A DNA stretch of 64,000 nucleotides from assembly GCA_963757605.1 (NCBI GenBank), contig CAVWSF010000003.1:434001-498000 (forward strand), read 5' to 3'. Source of the DNA: JAICJC01 sp963757605 (GTDB taxonomy: Bacteria; Actinomycetota; Thermoleophilia; Gaiellales; JAICJC01). The notes under the pieces were generated by a model. It was not told the origin of the DNA and made no database searches. It was given only the letters and a program-made list of their open reading frames with translations. Positions within the stretch are counted from its first letter, which is position 1, and every line of letters starts with the position of its first letter. The position numbers were made by a program, and so were the translations under genes. This document shows positions 16,286 through 25,452 of this stretch, one piece after another.

Positions 16286-17380
16286 GTGGGCAGGTTGCGA
16301 AGGGTCGGCGTGGTGGTCGCGGGTGTGACCCTGGCGTTCTCGTGCATGAACGCATCGGCCGTCGCTTCTGGAGGTGATTGGCCACAGGAGCGGTACTCCG
16401 CCGCGGGGAACTCCTTCAATCCGTCCGAGAGCACGGTCTCGGTTTCGAACGTCGCGTCTCTGCACTCGGCGTGGGTGCGTGGGTTCTCGACCGCCAAGTT
16501 CGTGGGCGTCCCGGTCGTCTCGGGCGGACACCTGTTCAGCGTCATCAGCGGCGGCGTGATCTCCATCAAGGCGGCGACAGGAAAGACGCGATGGCGGATC
16601 CAGCTCGCCGGCGCCAACTCTGCCCGCATTGGCGTTGCGAATGCTGTCGTGTACGTGACCACGCCGAACGGGCTCTATGCCCTCGACGCCTCCACCGGGG
16701 CCGGGCTTTGGGAGCTCCCGGGAGCCTTCGCTGGCGCGCCAGTCGTCATCTCGAACGGCACCGTCTACACCGGCCGCACCACGCTCCACGCGGTTGACGC
16801 GTCGACTGGTCGGGAGCGCTGGCACTTCGACATGGGCTGGGATGATCCATACCCGGTCGTCGCAAACGGCGTCGTGTACGCACGACAGACGGATCAGCTG
16901 GTCGCCCTTGACGCAAACACGGGCGACGTCCTGTGGGCGGTGCCTGAGGAGCTGCCAATCCTGCTCTACAGGACGTCGCTGTACGCGCTATGGGGATTGC
17001 ATTCCGTCGACCCGAGCACCGGCACCCAGAAGTGGTGGAACCAGGACGTTGGCTATCCGGTCGTCGCGGCGAACGGGCGGGTATACGCCCATCGGACATC
17101 GATCGAGGGTTGGGCCGCAGTCAATGCCGGGACAGGGAACATCCTGTGGACGAGGCCCGTCGCCCTCCAGAGCGCGGCACTGGCGAACGGCGTCATCTAC
17201 GCGTTGGAGGGGAAGGCCGGCGGCGGGGGGACGATCCGCGCCATCGACGCAGACACGGGAGCCGAGCTCGCGACGCTGCCGGGGCACGCCGGGCCCGTGA
17301 TCTCACATGGCACCGTCTACGTCGTCGACAACCATGTCTTCGACGACGGTGTGCCGACGCTGTACGCGCTCAAACCGTAG
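16286..17380 (+). CDS. Secreted PQQ-like beta-propeller protein, copy 1
   Basis: A 364-residue exported beta-propeller. After a signal peptide (RVGVVVAGVTLAF) come repeated ~40-residue blades of the PQQ-enzyme type, each with a core like YALDASTGxxxW or VALDANTGDVLW. There are about seven blades (residues ~45-360). It lacks the quinone-binding residues and the disulfide ring of real quinoprotein dehydrogenases, so it is more likely a scaffold or binding protein. The GTG start (VGRLRRVG) was chosen by comparison with the paralogue, and a GAGAGGGGGAG region precedes it. It is the upstream member of a duplicated pair. Confidence 0.8.
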   Translation: MGRLRRVGVVVAGVTLAFSCMNASAVASGGDWPQERYSAAGNSFNPSESTVSVSNVASLHSAWVRGFSTAKFVGVPVVSGGHLFSVISGGVISIKAATGKTRWRIQLAGANSARIGVANAVVYVTTPNGLYALDASTGAGLWELPGAFAGAPVVISNGTVYTGRTTLHAVDASTGRERWHFDMGWDDPYPVVANGVVYARQTDQLVALDANTGDVLWAVPEELPILLYRTSLYALWGLHSVDPSTGTQKWWNQDVGYPVVAANGRVYAHRTSIEGWAAVNAGTGNILWTRPVALQSAALANGVIYALEGKAGGGGTIRAIDADTGAELATLPGHAGPVISHGTVYVVDNHVFDDGVPTLYALKP

Positions 17381-17389
17381 GGAGACCCT

Positions 17390-17755
17390 CTAGGCAGCCG
17401 GCTCGACGGCGAGGTCGCGAACTCGAGTCGCGCAGCGATGGAGTCCGCGCGCCTCGAGGCGTGACGCGAGCTCGATACCGGCGTGGCTTCCGTGGACGGG
17501 AAGCGCAGCGAGGAGGTCGGCGATCTCGCGGATGTCGGTGAGCGTGACGCCCTCCACGTCGGCGTGGAAGCGGGCGAGCCACCTGGCCGCGGCGTGCGGG
17601 TAGCGGCGCTTGTCGTTGCGCAGGAGGATGCACAGGCCGAGCGCGTCCTCGAGGGTGATGTGGTGCAGCTCGCGGGCCGCGTCCAGGGCCACGATGGGAT
17701 TGCCCGCCTTGAGGGCGCGCTGGAACTGGGCGTAGGCGTGTCCTTGCGACGTCAC
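17390..17755 (-). CDS. Hypothetical protein (TSQGHAYA family)
   Basis: A ~121-residue helical protein beginning VTSQGHAYAQFQRALKAGN, then ARELHHITLEDALGLCILLR and RYPHAAARWLARF. I recall closely similar proteins as frequent orphans in Thermoleophilia, usually starting with this TSQGHAYA segment. For that reason I use the GTG at 17755 rather than the earlier one at 17779. The function is unknown. It sits antisense between two tandem propeller genes, so either the duplication spanned it or it inserted between them. Confidence 0.65.
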   Translation of the reverse strand: MTSQGHAYAQFQRALKAGNPIVALDAARELHHITLEDALGLCILLRNDKRRYPHAAARWLARFHADVEGVTLTDIREIADLLAALPVHGSHAGIELASRLEARGLHRCATRVRDLAVEPAA

Positions 17756-17819
17756 GGCGAATCGAACACACGTTCGCACGCACGCGGCGTCGGGTCAAGG
17801 CGTCCCGCCGCCGTCAGCT

Positions 17820-17849
17820 TGACACATTCTCCCAGATGAGCGTATTGTC
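17820..17849 (+). promoter_or_regulatory. Promoter of second propeller gene
   Basis: TTGACA (17820-17825), an 18-bp spacer and TATTGT (17844-17849). The spacer shares ATTCTC/CAG/GCG positions with the promoter at 16231, as expected for a duplicated promoter. Confidence 0.7.
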
Positions 17850-17877
17850 GGATCCGAAGCGACGAGAGGGGAGCGGC

Positions 17878-18969
17878 GTGGGCAGGCTGGCGCGATTTGG
17901 GGCGGCAGTTGCGGTTGTCGCGGTGGTGGTCGCGGTGCCCGTTTCATCGGCACTCGGTGCGGCGGGTGACTGGGGGCAATTCAAGTACTCGGCGGCAGAG
18001 AACCCGTTCAACGCCGCCGAGAAGACGATCTCCACCTCGAACGTCGGTTCGTTGCAAACCGCGTGGGCGCGCCAGTTCCCCACCGCCAAGTTCATCGGCG
18101 TGCCCGTCGTCTCCGGGAGCCATGTGGTCAGCCTGATCAGTGGCGGGGTCATCTCGTTGAAGGCAGCTACCGGCAAGACGCGATGGCGGGTCCAGCTCGC
18201 CGGCACGAACTCGGGCAGGATCGCAAGCGATGGTGACGCCGTCTATGTCGCCACGTCAAAGGGGCAGGTCTATGCGTTGGACGCTGCCACCGGCGCGCAG
18301 CGGTGGGTGTTCTCTGCCTACTCCGATGGCGTCGTGGTCTCCAACGGGACCGTCTACCTCGGCGGCACAGTCATCTACGCGATCGACGCGACGACCGGGC
18401 AGGAACGTTGGCACTTCACGGCCGGCTGGGACGATGCATGGCCCGTCGTCGCCAACGGAACGGTGTATACGCGGCAGACCGACCTCCTTGTCGCTTTAGA
18501 CGCCGCAACCGGGGCCATCCGGTGGACGGTGGCGGAGGAGATGCCACTGCTCCTGTACAAGACCTCCCTGTATGCGCTGTGGGGGCTGCATTCGCTTGAC
18601 CCGACGACGGGGGCCCAGAAGTGGTGGAACCAGGACGTCGGCTTTGCGATCGTCGCTGCGAACGGGCGCGTATATGGCCAAACGGGCGGCGGCGACCAGT
18701 GGGCTGCGATCAACGCCGGAACCGGCCACATCCTCTGGACCCGTTCGCACGTTCTCTCGAACGCCGCCCTTGCCAACGGCGTGATCTACGTCAACGAGGA
18801 CAACGTCGGAGGGCTGGGCACGCTGAGAGCACTCGACGCCACAACGGGGACGGAGCTGGCGACGCTCCCTGGCCATCTAGGGCCGATCGTCTCGCACGGG
18901 GTCGTCTACACGGTCGGCAACGACCTCGATGGCGGCGGTGCGCCGACGCTGTACGCGCTCAAGCCATAA
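17878..18969 (+). CDS. Secreted PQQ-like beta-propeller protein, copy 2
   Basis: A 363-residue paralogue of the protein at 16286, similar along its whole length: VGRLARFG start, signal peptide, TAWARQFPTAKFIGVPVVSG, the same blades, and the same ending (GAPTLYALKP against GVPTLYALKP). A longer reading from ATG 17836 exists, but the GTG at 17878 matches the start of copy 1, and the promoter -10 at 17844-17849 lies downstream of that ATG. Divergence is spread evenly, so both copies appear to be maintained. Function is unknown; an envelope or extracellular location is expected from the signal peptide. Confidence 0.8.
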   Translation: MGRLARFGAAVAVVAVVVAVPVSSALGAAGDWGQFKYSAAENPFNAAEKTISTSNVGSLQTAWARQFPTAKFIGVPVVSGSHVVSLISGGVISLKAATGKTRWRVQLAGTNSGRIASDGDAVYVATSKGQVYALDAATGAQRWVFSAYSDGVVVSNGTVYLGGTVIYAIDATTGQERWHFTAGWDDAWPVVANGTVYTRQTDLLVALDAATGAIRWTVAEEMPLLLYKTSLYALWGLHSLDPTTGAQKWWNQDVGFAIVAANGRVYGQTGGGDQWAAINAGTGHILWTRSHVLSNAALANGVIYVNEDNVGGLGTLRALDATTGTELATLPGHLGPIVSHGVVYTVGNDLDGGGAPTLYALKP

Positions 18970-19057
18970 CGAGTCCTGGTGTCGTGGGCTCGCGCTGGTC
19001 CCACCCGGTCTTACGAGCAGCGGCCCGGGTGAACTACCTCAGGCGCTGGCAGAGCGA

Positions 19058-19131
19058 TAGCGGAGGAGGGACTCGAACCCCCGACACGCGGATTATGATT
19101 CCGCTGCTCTAACCGACTGAGCTACTCCGCC
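19058..19131 (-). tRNA. tRNA with CAT anticodon (elongator Met, or Ile2)
   Basis: On the minus strand a full cloverleaf is readable: acceptor GGCGGAG/CTCCGCT (closing G-U pair), D-arm AGCTCAGTCGGTTAGAGC, anticodon stem GCGGA/TCCGC with loop ATCATAA (anticodon CAT), T-arm GTCGGGGGTTCGAGTCCC region, discriminator A. CCA is not encoded. A CAT anticodon reads Met, or AUA-Ile if modified to lysidine; sequence alone does not decide. It is not the initiator type, which has a mismatched first pair and GGG/CCC anticodon-stem pairs. Confidence 0.93.
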
Positions 19132-19143
19132 GGGAGGGCCAGT

Positions 19144-20178
19144 CTAGCTCAGCCAGGTTTCGAGCACTTGGACGCAGGCGGCGATGCCGTCGAGGTGGGC
19201 GATCTCGAAGCCGTGCGTGTTCTCGGTGGCGAACGCAAGGCAGGCGGCGCGCGGGACGAGGCCTGACGACAGCACCTTCGACGCGTCCGAGCCGAAGCCC
19301 GCGAGCGACGCGTGGCGCATGCGAACGCCCGCGGCCGCGGCCGCATCGTCGAGCTCGGCGCCCAGGACGTCGTCGAGCGGGCCGCTGGCGTCGGCGACGA
19401 TGAGCACCGGGTCGGGGCCGGCGTCGACGCCGTACTCGTCGGCGACCGGCGTCACCTCGAACGCCACGACCGCCTCGGCGTCCGTGTGGCGCCCGTACCA
19501 GAGCGCGCCGTGGCAGCCGATCTCCTCGCGGGCCGTGAAAACGAGCTCGGTCGTGTGGCGAGGCGAGCGCAGCCGCTCGGCCAGGTCGAGGAGGCCCGCG
19601 ACCGCGCCCTTGTCGTCGATCGCGTAGGCGGCCACGTACTCGCCGTCGGCGCCCAGCCTGACCGGCGCCTTGCGGGCGGCGGTCGGCACGAGCCGCGTCC
19701 CCGGCTTGATCCCCGCCGCCTCGAGCGCCTCGGCGTCGAGCTTGGTCTCGACCCAGGCGTCCTGCCAGCGCACGCCGGCCGACTCCTGCTGGTCGCGGTG
19801 CGCGGACTCCTTCGAGACGTGCCGGGCGCCGAACGAGAGGATCCCGGGGAGGGTCGCATGCCGCCCGAGGACGTCGACCGGGCCCTCGCCCCACACCCAC
19901 GGGAACGAGCCGCCGAGCTTCCCGACCCTGAGCCGGCCGCGCTCCTCGACCCGCTTCACCATCGCGCCGATCTCGTCCTTGTGGGCGAGGACGGCCCGCA
20001 CCGGCCCGGGCTCGCGGCCCTCGATCCGAAGCACGATGTTGCCGGCCGTGTCGGTGCGCGGCTCGCCGGTCGCCGACAGGCGCTCGACGAGGTACGCGTC
20101 GACCGCCTCCTCGACGCCACTGGGGGAATGCAGGGCGCCGACCTCTGCGAGCGTCGCTGCCAGCTCGTCGCGCGTCAT
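19144..20178 (-). CDS. M42-family metallo-aminopeptidase
   Basis: A 344-residue peptidase of the M42 (TET aminopeptidase/glutamyl aminopeptidase) family, active on peptides as large cytoplasmic assemblies. The co-catalytic metal-site segments are AHKDEIG (His and Asp), AIDDKGA (Asp), AREEIGCHG (catalytic Glu pair) and TENTHGFE (His). An internal beta-barrel lid insertion spans about residues 75-165. The start ATG is the first in-frame codon that keeps the N-terminal helix. It ends just beyond the tRNA gene. Confidence 0.88.
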   Translation of the reverse strand: MTRDELAATLAEVGALHSPSGVEEAVDAYLVERLSATGEPRTDTAGNIVLRIEGREPGPVRAVLAHKDEIGAMVKRVEERGRLRVGKLGGSFPWVWGEGPVDVLGRHATLPGILSFGARHVSKESAHRDQQESAGVRWQDAWVETKLDAEALEAAGIKPGTRLVPTAARKAPVRLGADGEYVAAYAIDDKGAVAGLLDLAERLRSPRHTTELVFTAREEIGCHGALWYGRHTDAEAVVAFEVTPVADEYGVDAGPDPVLIVADASGPLDDVLGAELDDAAAAAGVRMRHASLAGFGSDASKVLSSGLVPRAACLAFATENTHGFEIAHLDGIAACVQVLETWLS

Positions 20179-20251
20179 GCCGAAGGGCCCGCGGGGTCCT
20201 GCTCGACGCGGGCATCGCTCATGTCGGCAAGCGTACTACGATCGCCTTGCC

Positions 20252-21793
20252 ATGCCGCGCGGGGGCGAAGATCTGGCGCTGCTGGACGCGCTCCTCGAGC
20301 ACGCCCGGCAGTCGCTCGGGGCCGACCACGTCACGTTCTGCTCGTGGGACGAGGCCGCCGGCACGCTCATGATCGAGCGCGCCAGCGGCGACATCGACCA
20401 CCCGGAGGTGCAGGCCACCGGCGAGGCGATCTCGATCAGCGGGTACGGGCTCGACCTCGCGCCGTATACGCCGGGGCACAACGAGCCGGTCGTCTACCGC
20501 GATGCGCCCGACGAGATCCCCGGCGTGCGCGAGTTCCTGCGCCGGGTCGGCGCCCATTCGGAGCTCACGATCCCCGTCTTCGACCGCCCCGGCGCCAAGT
20601 GGGTCCTCGAGGCGTTCTTCCGGAACCCCGCGCTCCGGCTCGGCGAGCGCGAGCTCGCGACCGCGTCGCGGCTCGCGCCGCTCGCCGCGGCCGCCGTGTC
20701 GCGCGACGCGCTCCTCGAGGACCTCCGCGAGACCGAGGCCCGCCTGCGCTCGGTCGTTGAGCAGATCCCCGCGATCACCTACGTCGACGACGTCGACCGC
20801 ACGCCCGTCTACACGAGCCCGCAGATCCGCTCGCTCCTCGGCTACACCGTCGAGGAGTGGCAGCGGCCGGGGTTCTGGATCTCGCGCGTGCACGCCGACG
20901 ACCGCGACCGCGTCAAAGCCAGCTACGACCAGGTGACGCACACCGGGCGGATCGACATCGAGTACCGGATGCTGGCCGCGGACGGACGCGTCATGTGGTT
21001 CAACGAGCGGGCCCACCTGGTGACCGACGACGCGGGCCGCCCGGCCGCGATCCACGGCGTCATCCTCGACATCACCGGCCGGCGGCTGGCCGAGGAGGCG
21101 CTGCGCGAGAGCGAGGCCCGCCGCGGCCGCGTGCTCGCAGAGATGCTGCGGGCGGAGGAGGCCGAGCGGGCCCGCATCGCGACCGAGCTCCACGACGACA
21201 CGATCCAGGTCATGACCGCGGCGCTCATCACCCTCGACCGGGTCACCTCGGCGATCGGGGCGGGCAACCTCGAACGGGCCCTCGGGACGCTGAAGCTCGT
21301 CCGCCGGACGCTGGTCACGGCGGTCGAGCGCACGCGCCGGATGACGTTCGAGCTGCGCCCGCCGCTCCTCGAGGCGCACGGCCTCCAGGCGGCGGTGCGC
21401 GACCTGGCCGACGAGGCGGCGCGCGAGGGCGGCTTCGAGGTCGACCTGCACACGAACGTCGACCGCTACCCGTTCGCCATCGAGGATCTCGTCTACCGCA
21501 CCGTGCAGGAGGCGCTCTCGAACGTCAGAAAGCACGCGCGCGCCACGAAGGTCGCGATCGCGCTGCACGAGCGCAACGGCAACCTCACCGGCTGGGTGCG
21601 CGACGACGGCCGCGGCTTCGATCTCGAGCGGGCCCTCGACCGGCGCCGGATGCGGATGCACGTCGGTCTCGACGCGATGCGCGAGCGGGTGCACCTGGCC
21701 GGCGGCCGCCTCGACATCCGCTCCGAGACGGCGGCCGGCACGAGCGTCGAGTTCGCCGTGCCCCTGCCCGCGCCGAGATCATCACGCGGATAG
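20252..21793 (+). CDS. GAF-PAS sensor histidine kinase (NarL-type partner)
   Basis: A 513-residue kinase with no membrane helices, so a cytoplasmic sensor. Domains in order: GAF-like (about 1-150), PAS (about 160-285, PVYTSPQIRSLLGYTVEEWQ), HisKA_3 with phospho-acceptor His314 in TELHDDTIQ, and HATPase_c (VQEALSNVRKHARA, then DDGRGFD). HisKA_3 kinases pair with LuxR/NarL-type regulators, but no regulator gene is adjacent, so it is an orphan here. Its TAG stop overlaps the GTG of glpD by one base, an odd coupling of a sensor to glycerol-phosphate metabolism. Confidence 0.88.
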   Translation: MPRGGEDLALLDALLEHARQSLGADHVTFCSWDEAAGTLMIERASGDIDHPEVQATGEAISISGYGLDLAPYTPGHNEPVVYRDAPDEIPGVREFLRRVGAHSELTIPVFDRPGAKWVLEAFFRNPALRLGERELATASRLAPLAAAAVSRDALLEDLRETEARLRSVVEQIPAITYVDDVDRTPVYTSPQIRSLLGYTVEEWQRPGFWISRVHADDRDRVKASYDQVTHTGRIDIEYRMLAADGRVMWFNERAHLVTDDAGRPAAIHGVILDITGRRLAEEALRESEARRGRVLAEMLRAEEAERARIATELHDDTIQVMTAALITLDRVTSAIGAGNLERALGTLKLVRRTLVTAVERTRRMTFELRPPLLEAHGLQAAVRDLADEAAREGGFEVDLHTNVDRYPFAIEDLVYRTVQEALSNVRKHARATKVAIALHERNGNLTGWVRDDGRGFDLERALDRRRMRMHVGLDAMRERVHLAGGRLDIRSETAAGTSVEFAVPLPAPRSSRG

Positions 21794-23304
21794 TGCTCCG
21801 CGACGAGCAGCTCGAGCGCCTGTCAGGCGCCCCGTTCGATGTGCTCGTCATCGGCGCCGGGGCGGTGGGCGCCGCGACCGCGTGGTACGCCAGCCTCGCG
21901 GGGGCGCGGGTCGCCGTCGTCGACCGGGGAGATGTGGCGGGCGCCACGTCGAGCGCGTCGTCGAAGCTGATGCACGGCGGCCTGCGCTACCTGGCGATGG
22001 GCGACGTCGGGCTCGTCCGGGAGGCCCACCACGAGCGGGGAATCCACGCCCGCACCGTGGCGCCGAACCTCGTCCGGCCGCTGGCCTTCGTCGTGCCGGT
22101 CGGGCCGGACTCGCCGACCCGGCTCTGGCAGGTGCGCGCCGGCGTCTTCCTCTACGGCGCGCTCGCCAGGTTCGCCGACGGCCGCAACGGCCGCATCTCG
22201 CTCGCCGCCGCCCGGCGGAGGGTTCCGCCGCTGCTCACCGACGGGCTTCGCGGCACCGTGCTCTACCACGACCACCAGACCCACGACGCCCGGCTCGCCA
22301 TCGCCGCCCTCACGGCGGCCGCCGACGCGGGGGCCGTCGTGGCGACCCATGCCGAGGTCGTCTCGCTGCGGATGCGCGGCGGCGCCGTCACGGGGGCCGA
22401 GGTCGATGACCGGCTCCGAGGCGGATCGCGAAGCGTCGAGGCGCGCACGGTCGTGAACGCGGCCGGCCCGTGGGTCGACGCCGTCCGCCGGCTCGAGGAC
22501 CCGGCCGCCGGGACGAGCGTCCTTCTGTCGAAGGGCGCGCACGCCGTGCTCGCCGGCGGCGACGGCTGGACGGCGGCGGTGACCACGCCGCTCCCCGGCG
22601 GCCGCGTCTCGTTCGCGATCCCGTGGGAGGGGATGCTGCTGCTCGGGACGACCGACGAGCCCTACGACGGCGACCCCGCGGACGTCGCCGCCACCGACGC
22701 CGACCTCGCGCAGATCCTGGCCGAGGCCGGCCGCTCGCTGGCTCCGGAGGTCCTCGAGCCGTCGCTGGTCCGGTCGCGGTTCGCCGGCGTACGCGTCCTG
22801 CCGGCGGGAGAGTCGAGCACGATCCGCGCGCGGCGCGAGACCGTGGTCACCCGCGGGCGCGGCGGGATGGTGTCGGTTGCCGGCGGGAAGCTGACGACAT
22901 GGCGGCTCATCGGGGCCCGGACGGCCCGGCTGGCGCTCGGATCGATCGGCCGCACCCCGGCGCCGCGCCGGCCTGTGGCCCTGCCGGGAGCCGGACAGCC
23001 GGACGCCATCCAGCGATCGCTCGCTGCGACCCACCCGGAGCTCCCGGAGGACGTGCGCGCCCACCTGGCAAGCCACTACGGGACCCGCTCGGCCGAGCTG
23101 CTCGCGCCCGCGGAGCGCGACCCGCACCTGCTCGAGCGCATGCATCCCGACGGCCCCGACATCTGGGCCCAGGCCGTCTACGGCCGCGACCGCGAATGGG
23201 CGGCGACCGTGGACGACATCGTTCACGGCCGCACGACGGTGGCGCTGCGCGGGCTCGACGACGAGCGGGTGCGGGCGGAGGTCGCCCGGATGCTGCACGG
23301 ATGA
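21793..23304 (+). CDS. glpD: Glycerol-3-phosphate dehydrogenase (FAD)
   Basis: A 503-residue FAD enzyme oxidising glycerol-3-phosphate to dihydroxyacetone phosphate and passing electrons to quinone. The dinucleotide motif is VIGAGAVGAATAWYA, followed by SSASSKLMHGGLRYL, the GlpD/GlpA signature. The C-terminal domain is present (VHGRTTVALRG). The start is a GTG overlapping the kinase stop. The next gene, a glycerophosphodiesterase, makes its substrate, so the pair forms a phospholipid-headgroup or glycerophosphodiester salvage unit. Confidence 0.92.
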   Translation: MLRDEQLERLSGAPFDVLVIGAGAVGAATAWYASLAGARVAVVDRGDVAGATSSASSKLMHGGLRYLAMGDVGLVREAHHERGIHARTVAPNLVRPLAFVVPVGPDSPTRLWQVRAGVFLYGALARFADGRNGRISLAAARRRVPPLLTDGLRGTVLYHDHQTHDARLAIAALTAAADAGAVVATHAEVVSLRMRGGAVTGAEVDDRLRGGSRSVEARTVVNAAGPWVDAVRRLEDPAAGTSVLLSKGAHAVLAGGDGWTAAVTTPLPGGRVSFAIPWEGMLLLGTTDEPYDGDPADVAATDADLAQILAEAGRSLAPEVLEPSLVRSRFAGVRVLPAGESSTIRARRETVVTRGRGGMVSVAGGKLTTWRLIGARTARLALGSIGRTPAPRRPVALPGAGQPDAIQRSLAATHPELPEDVRAHLASHYGTRSAELLAPAERDPHLLERMHPDGPDIWAQAVYGRDREWAATVDDIVHGRTTVALRGLDDERVRAEVARMLHG

Positions 23305-23930
23305 GCGCAGTCCGCCCAGCCGTGTGCGCGCACCGCGGCGCCAGCCGCCGGCACCCCGAGAACAGCATGGGGGCGTTCGCGGCCGCGATCCAGATGGGCG
23401 CCGACATGATCGAAACCGACGTGCGCAGGACCGCCCGCGGAGCGCTCGTCCTTCACCACGACCCGCTCGGGCCGCGCCGGCCGCGCGGGCTCGTGGAACT
23501 GGCCGAGCTGGTGGAGCTCGCCGACGGGCGGTGTCCGCTCGACGTGGAGCTCAAGGAGGCCGGTTACGAGGCGGACGTCCTCGCGGTGCTCGACCCGAGG
23601 CCCGCCGGCCTGGTCGTGACGTCGTTTCTGCCCGAGGTGGTCGCCGCGGTCCACGCGCTCGATCCGAGCGTCGAGACCGGCCTCGTCTTCCGCCCCGGCG
23701 ACCGCCGCGACCTGGCCGCTCGGGCCGAGGCGTGCGGCGCGCGCATGGTGGTCGCGCACTCCAGCGCGCTGCGCCCGGAGCTCGCCGCCGAGCTGCACGC
23801 GGCCGGACGGCCGCTCATGGTGTGGACGGTGAACGACCGCCGCCGGCTGGCGGCCGTCATGGCGCTTGCCGGCGTGACGCACGTCGTGACCGACGTCCCC
23901 GACGTCGCGCTCTTGCTCAGGTCGGCGTAG
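23301..23930 (+). CDS. ugpQ: Glycerophosphodiester phosphodiesterase
   Basis: A 209-residue GDPD-family enzyme releasing glycerol-3-phosphate from glycerophosphodiesters. The motif CAHRGASRRHPENSMGAF holds the catalytic HR and the metal-ligand Glu; TDVRRTARGALVLHHDP holds the second His; the ending VWTVND and THVVTDVPD is typical. It is short because it is a compact cytoplasmic form without signal peptide. ATGA overlap with glpD shows coupling. Confidence 0.9.
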   Translation: MSAVRPAVCAHRGASRRHPENSMGAFAAAIQMGADMIETDVRRTARGALVLHHDPLGPRRPRGLVELAELVELADGRCPLDVELKEAGYEADVLAVLDPRPAGLVVTSFLPEVVAAVHALDPSVETGLVFRPGDRRDLAARAEACGARMVVAHSSALRPELAAELHAAGRPLMVWTVNDRRRLAAVMALAGVTHVVTDVPDVALLLRSA

Positions 23931-25452
23931 GCTCCTCGCCGGGCAGCTCCCCGCCGAGCGGCCGCTCGCCGGGCCGATCGCGACCCGCCGCGCCCGCGCG
24001 CACGTACTGGCGGGTGGCGTCGACGTGCGGCTGGTGGTCCCAGGGCGTGTGCGCGCCTTGGGCCAGCGCCCGGCTCACCTCGTGGCGGCGGCGCTGGCTC
24101 TCGACGACCCGCCGCCGCAGGCCGGCCAGGTCCCACCGCGCCTCGGATGCCTCCCGCAGCGACGCGACCCGCTCCGCGGCGGCCGGGTCGGCGGCCAGGT
24201 TCGCGAGCTCGTGGGGGTCGGCGCCGAGGTCGAAGAGCTGGTCGGGATCCTCGCCGCAGCGCACGTACTTGTGCCGGCCGCGGCGGATCATCACCGCCGG
24301 CTCCGTCACCCCCTCGGCCAGGTACTCGGCGACGACGTCGCCCGGCCGCTCGCCGCCGTTCATGACCGGCACGAGGCTCGTGCCGTGGAGCTCGTCGGGG
24401 CCAAGGTCGGCCCCTGTGAGCTCGGCGAGTGTCGGCGCCAGGTCGAGGTGCGAGACCGGCGCCGCCACCCGCCCGGCCTCGCCGCCGGGCACCCGCACGA
24501 CCAGCGGCACGCGCGCGGACGGGTCGAAGAAGGACATCTTGTACCAGAGCCCGTGCTCGCCCAGGAGCTCGCCGTGGTCGGCGGTGAAGACCACGATCGT
24601 GTCGCCGGCGTGGCCGCAGTCCGCGAGCGCCGCGAGCACCTCGCCGATCCGCTCGTCGGCGTAGCTCACCGCGGCCAGGTAGGCCCGCCGGGCGCGCGCC
24701 TCCTCCTCGCCGGTGAGCGGCCGCTCGTCGAGCCCGCACATGGCCCGCAACCGCTCGCTCAGGGGATCGGACGCGCGGCCGGCGAACGGCCGGCCCACGT
24801 GCACGCCGTCGTACAGCTCCCAGTGGCGGCGGCGCACCTCCCAGGGGTCGTGCGGGTTCGTGAACGAGACCGTCAGGAAGAACGGGCGGGCGTCGCCGTC
24901 GCGGGCCAGCTCGCGCAGCTTGCGCACGGCGTGGAAGCAGACCTCGTCGTCGTAGTCGGTCTGCATCGCCGACTCGCGCACGCCGGCCATGAGCAGGCTC
25001 TCGGCGTTGTGGTACCAGGGCAGCCGGGCGCCGGCGGGGAGGCTCCAGTCGGGCGTCCAGTCGAAGCTCGCGGGGTAGACGTCGGTCGTCAGCCGCTCCT
25101 CGTAGCCGTGCAACTGGTCGGGGCCGACGAAGTGCATCTTGCCGGCGAGCGCCGTCCGGTACCCGGCGGAGCGCAGGGCGTGCACGATGGTCGGCATCGC
25201 CGCCGGCCACTCGGCGGCGTTGTCGAAGACGCCGGTGGCCGACGGCAGCCGGCCGGTGAGCATCGCCGACCGCGACGGGCCGCACAGCGGCGAGGCGCAG
25301 TAGGCGCGCTCGAAGACGACCCCTTCGCGGGCGAGGGCGGTCAGGTGCGGGGCGCTGGTCACGGCGTGCCCGTAGGCGGGCAGCCAGCCCGCGGCCAGCT
25401 GGTCCACCATCACCAGGAGCACGTTGGGCCGCCGGCCCGCCGTGCCGGTCAC
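23917..25452 (-). CDS. betC: Choline-sulfatase-like sulfatase
   Basis: A 511-residue arylsulfatase-family enzyme. NVLLVMVDQLA supplies metal-binding Asp residues, and SPLCGPSRSAMLTG contains the CxPSR core in which C57 would be matured to formylglycine. AGKMHFVGPDQLHGYEERLTTD and FTADHGELLGEHG are close to the choline-sulfatase pattern, which hydrolyses choline-O-sulfate to choline and sulfate. There is no signal peptide, as in BetC. The GTG start overlaps the ABC ATPase stop (GTGA), placing it last in the importer operon. It converges with ugpQ, overlapping it by 14 bp. No formylglycine-generating enzyme is in the window. Confidence 0.82.
   Translation of the reverse strand: MTGTAGRRPNVLLVMVDQLAAGWLPAYGHAVTSAPHLTALAREGVVFERAYCASPLCGPSRSAMLTGRLPSATGVFDNAAEWPAAMPTIVHALRSAGYRTALAGKMHFVGPDQLHGYEERLTTDVYPASFDWTPDWSLPAGARLPWYHNAESLLMAGVRESAMQTDYDDEVCFHAVRKLRELARDGDARPFFLTVSFTNPHDPWEVRRRHWELYDGVHVGRPFAGRASDPLSERLRAMCGLDERPLTGEEEARARRAYLAAVSYADERIGEVLAALADCGHAGDTIVVFTADHGELLGEHGLWYKMSFFDPSARVPLVVRVPGGEAGRVAAPVSHLDLAPTLAELTGADLGPDELHGTSLVPVMNGGERPGDVVAEYLAEGVTEPAVMIRRGRHKYVRCGEDPDQLFDLGADPHELANLAADPAAAERVASLREASEARWDLAGLRRRVVESQRRRHEVSRALAQGAHTPWDHQPHVDATRQYVRAGAAGRDRPGERPLGGELPGEEPTPT

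Noticed and set aside
17836..17877. Longer ATG start for the second propeller gene
   Set aside because: The -10 box lies downstream of that ATG, so it would not be in the mRNA, and the paralogue starts at the matching GTG.
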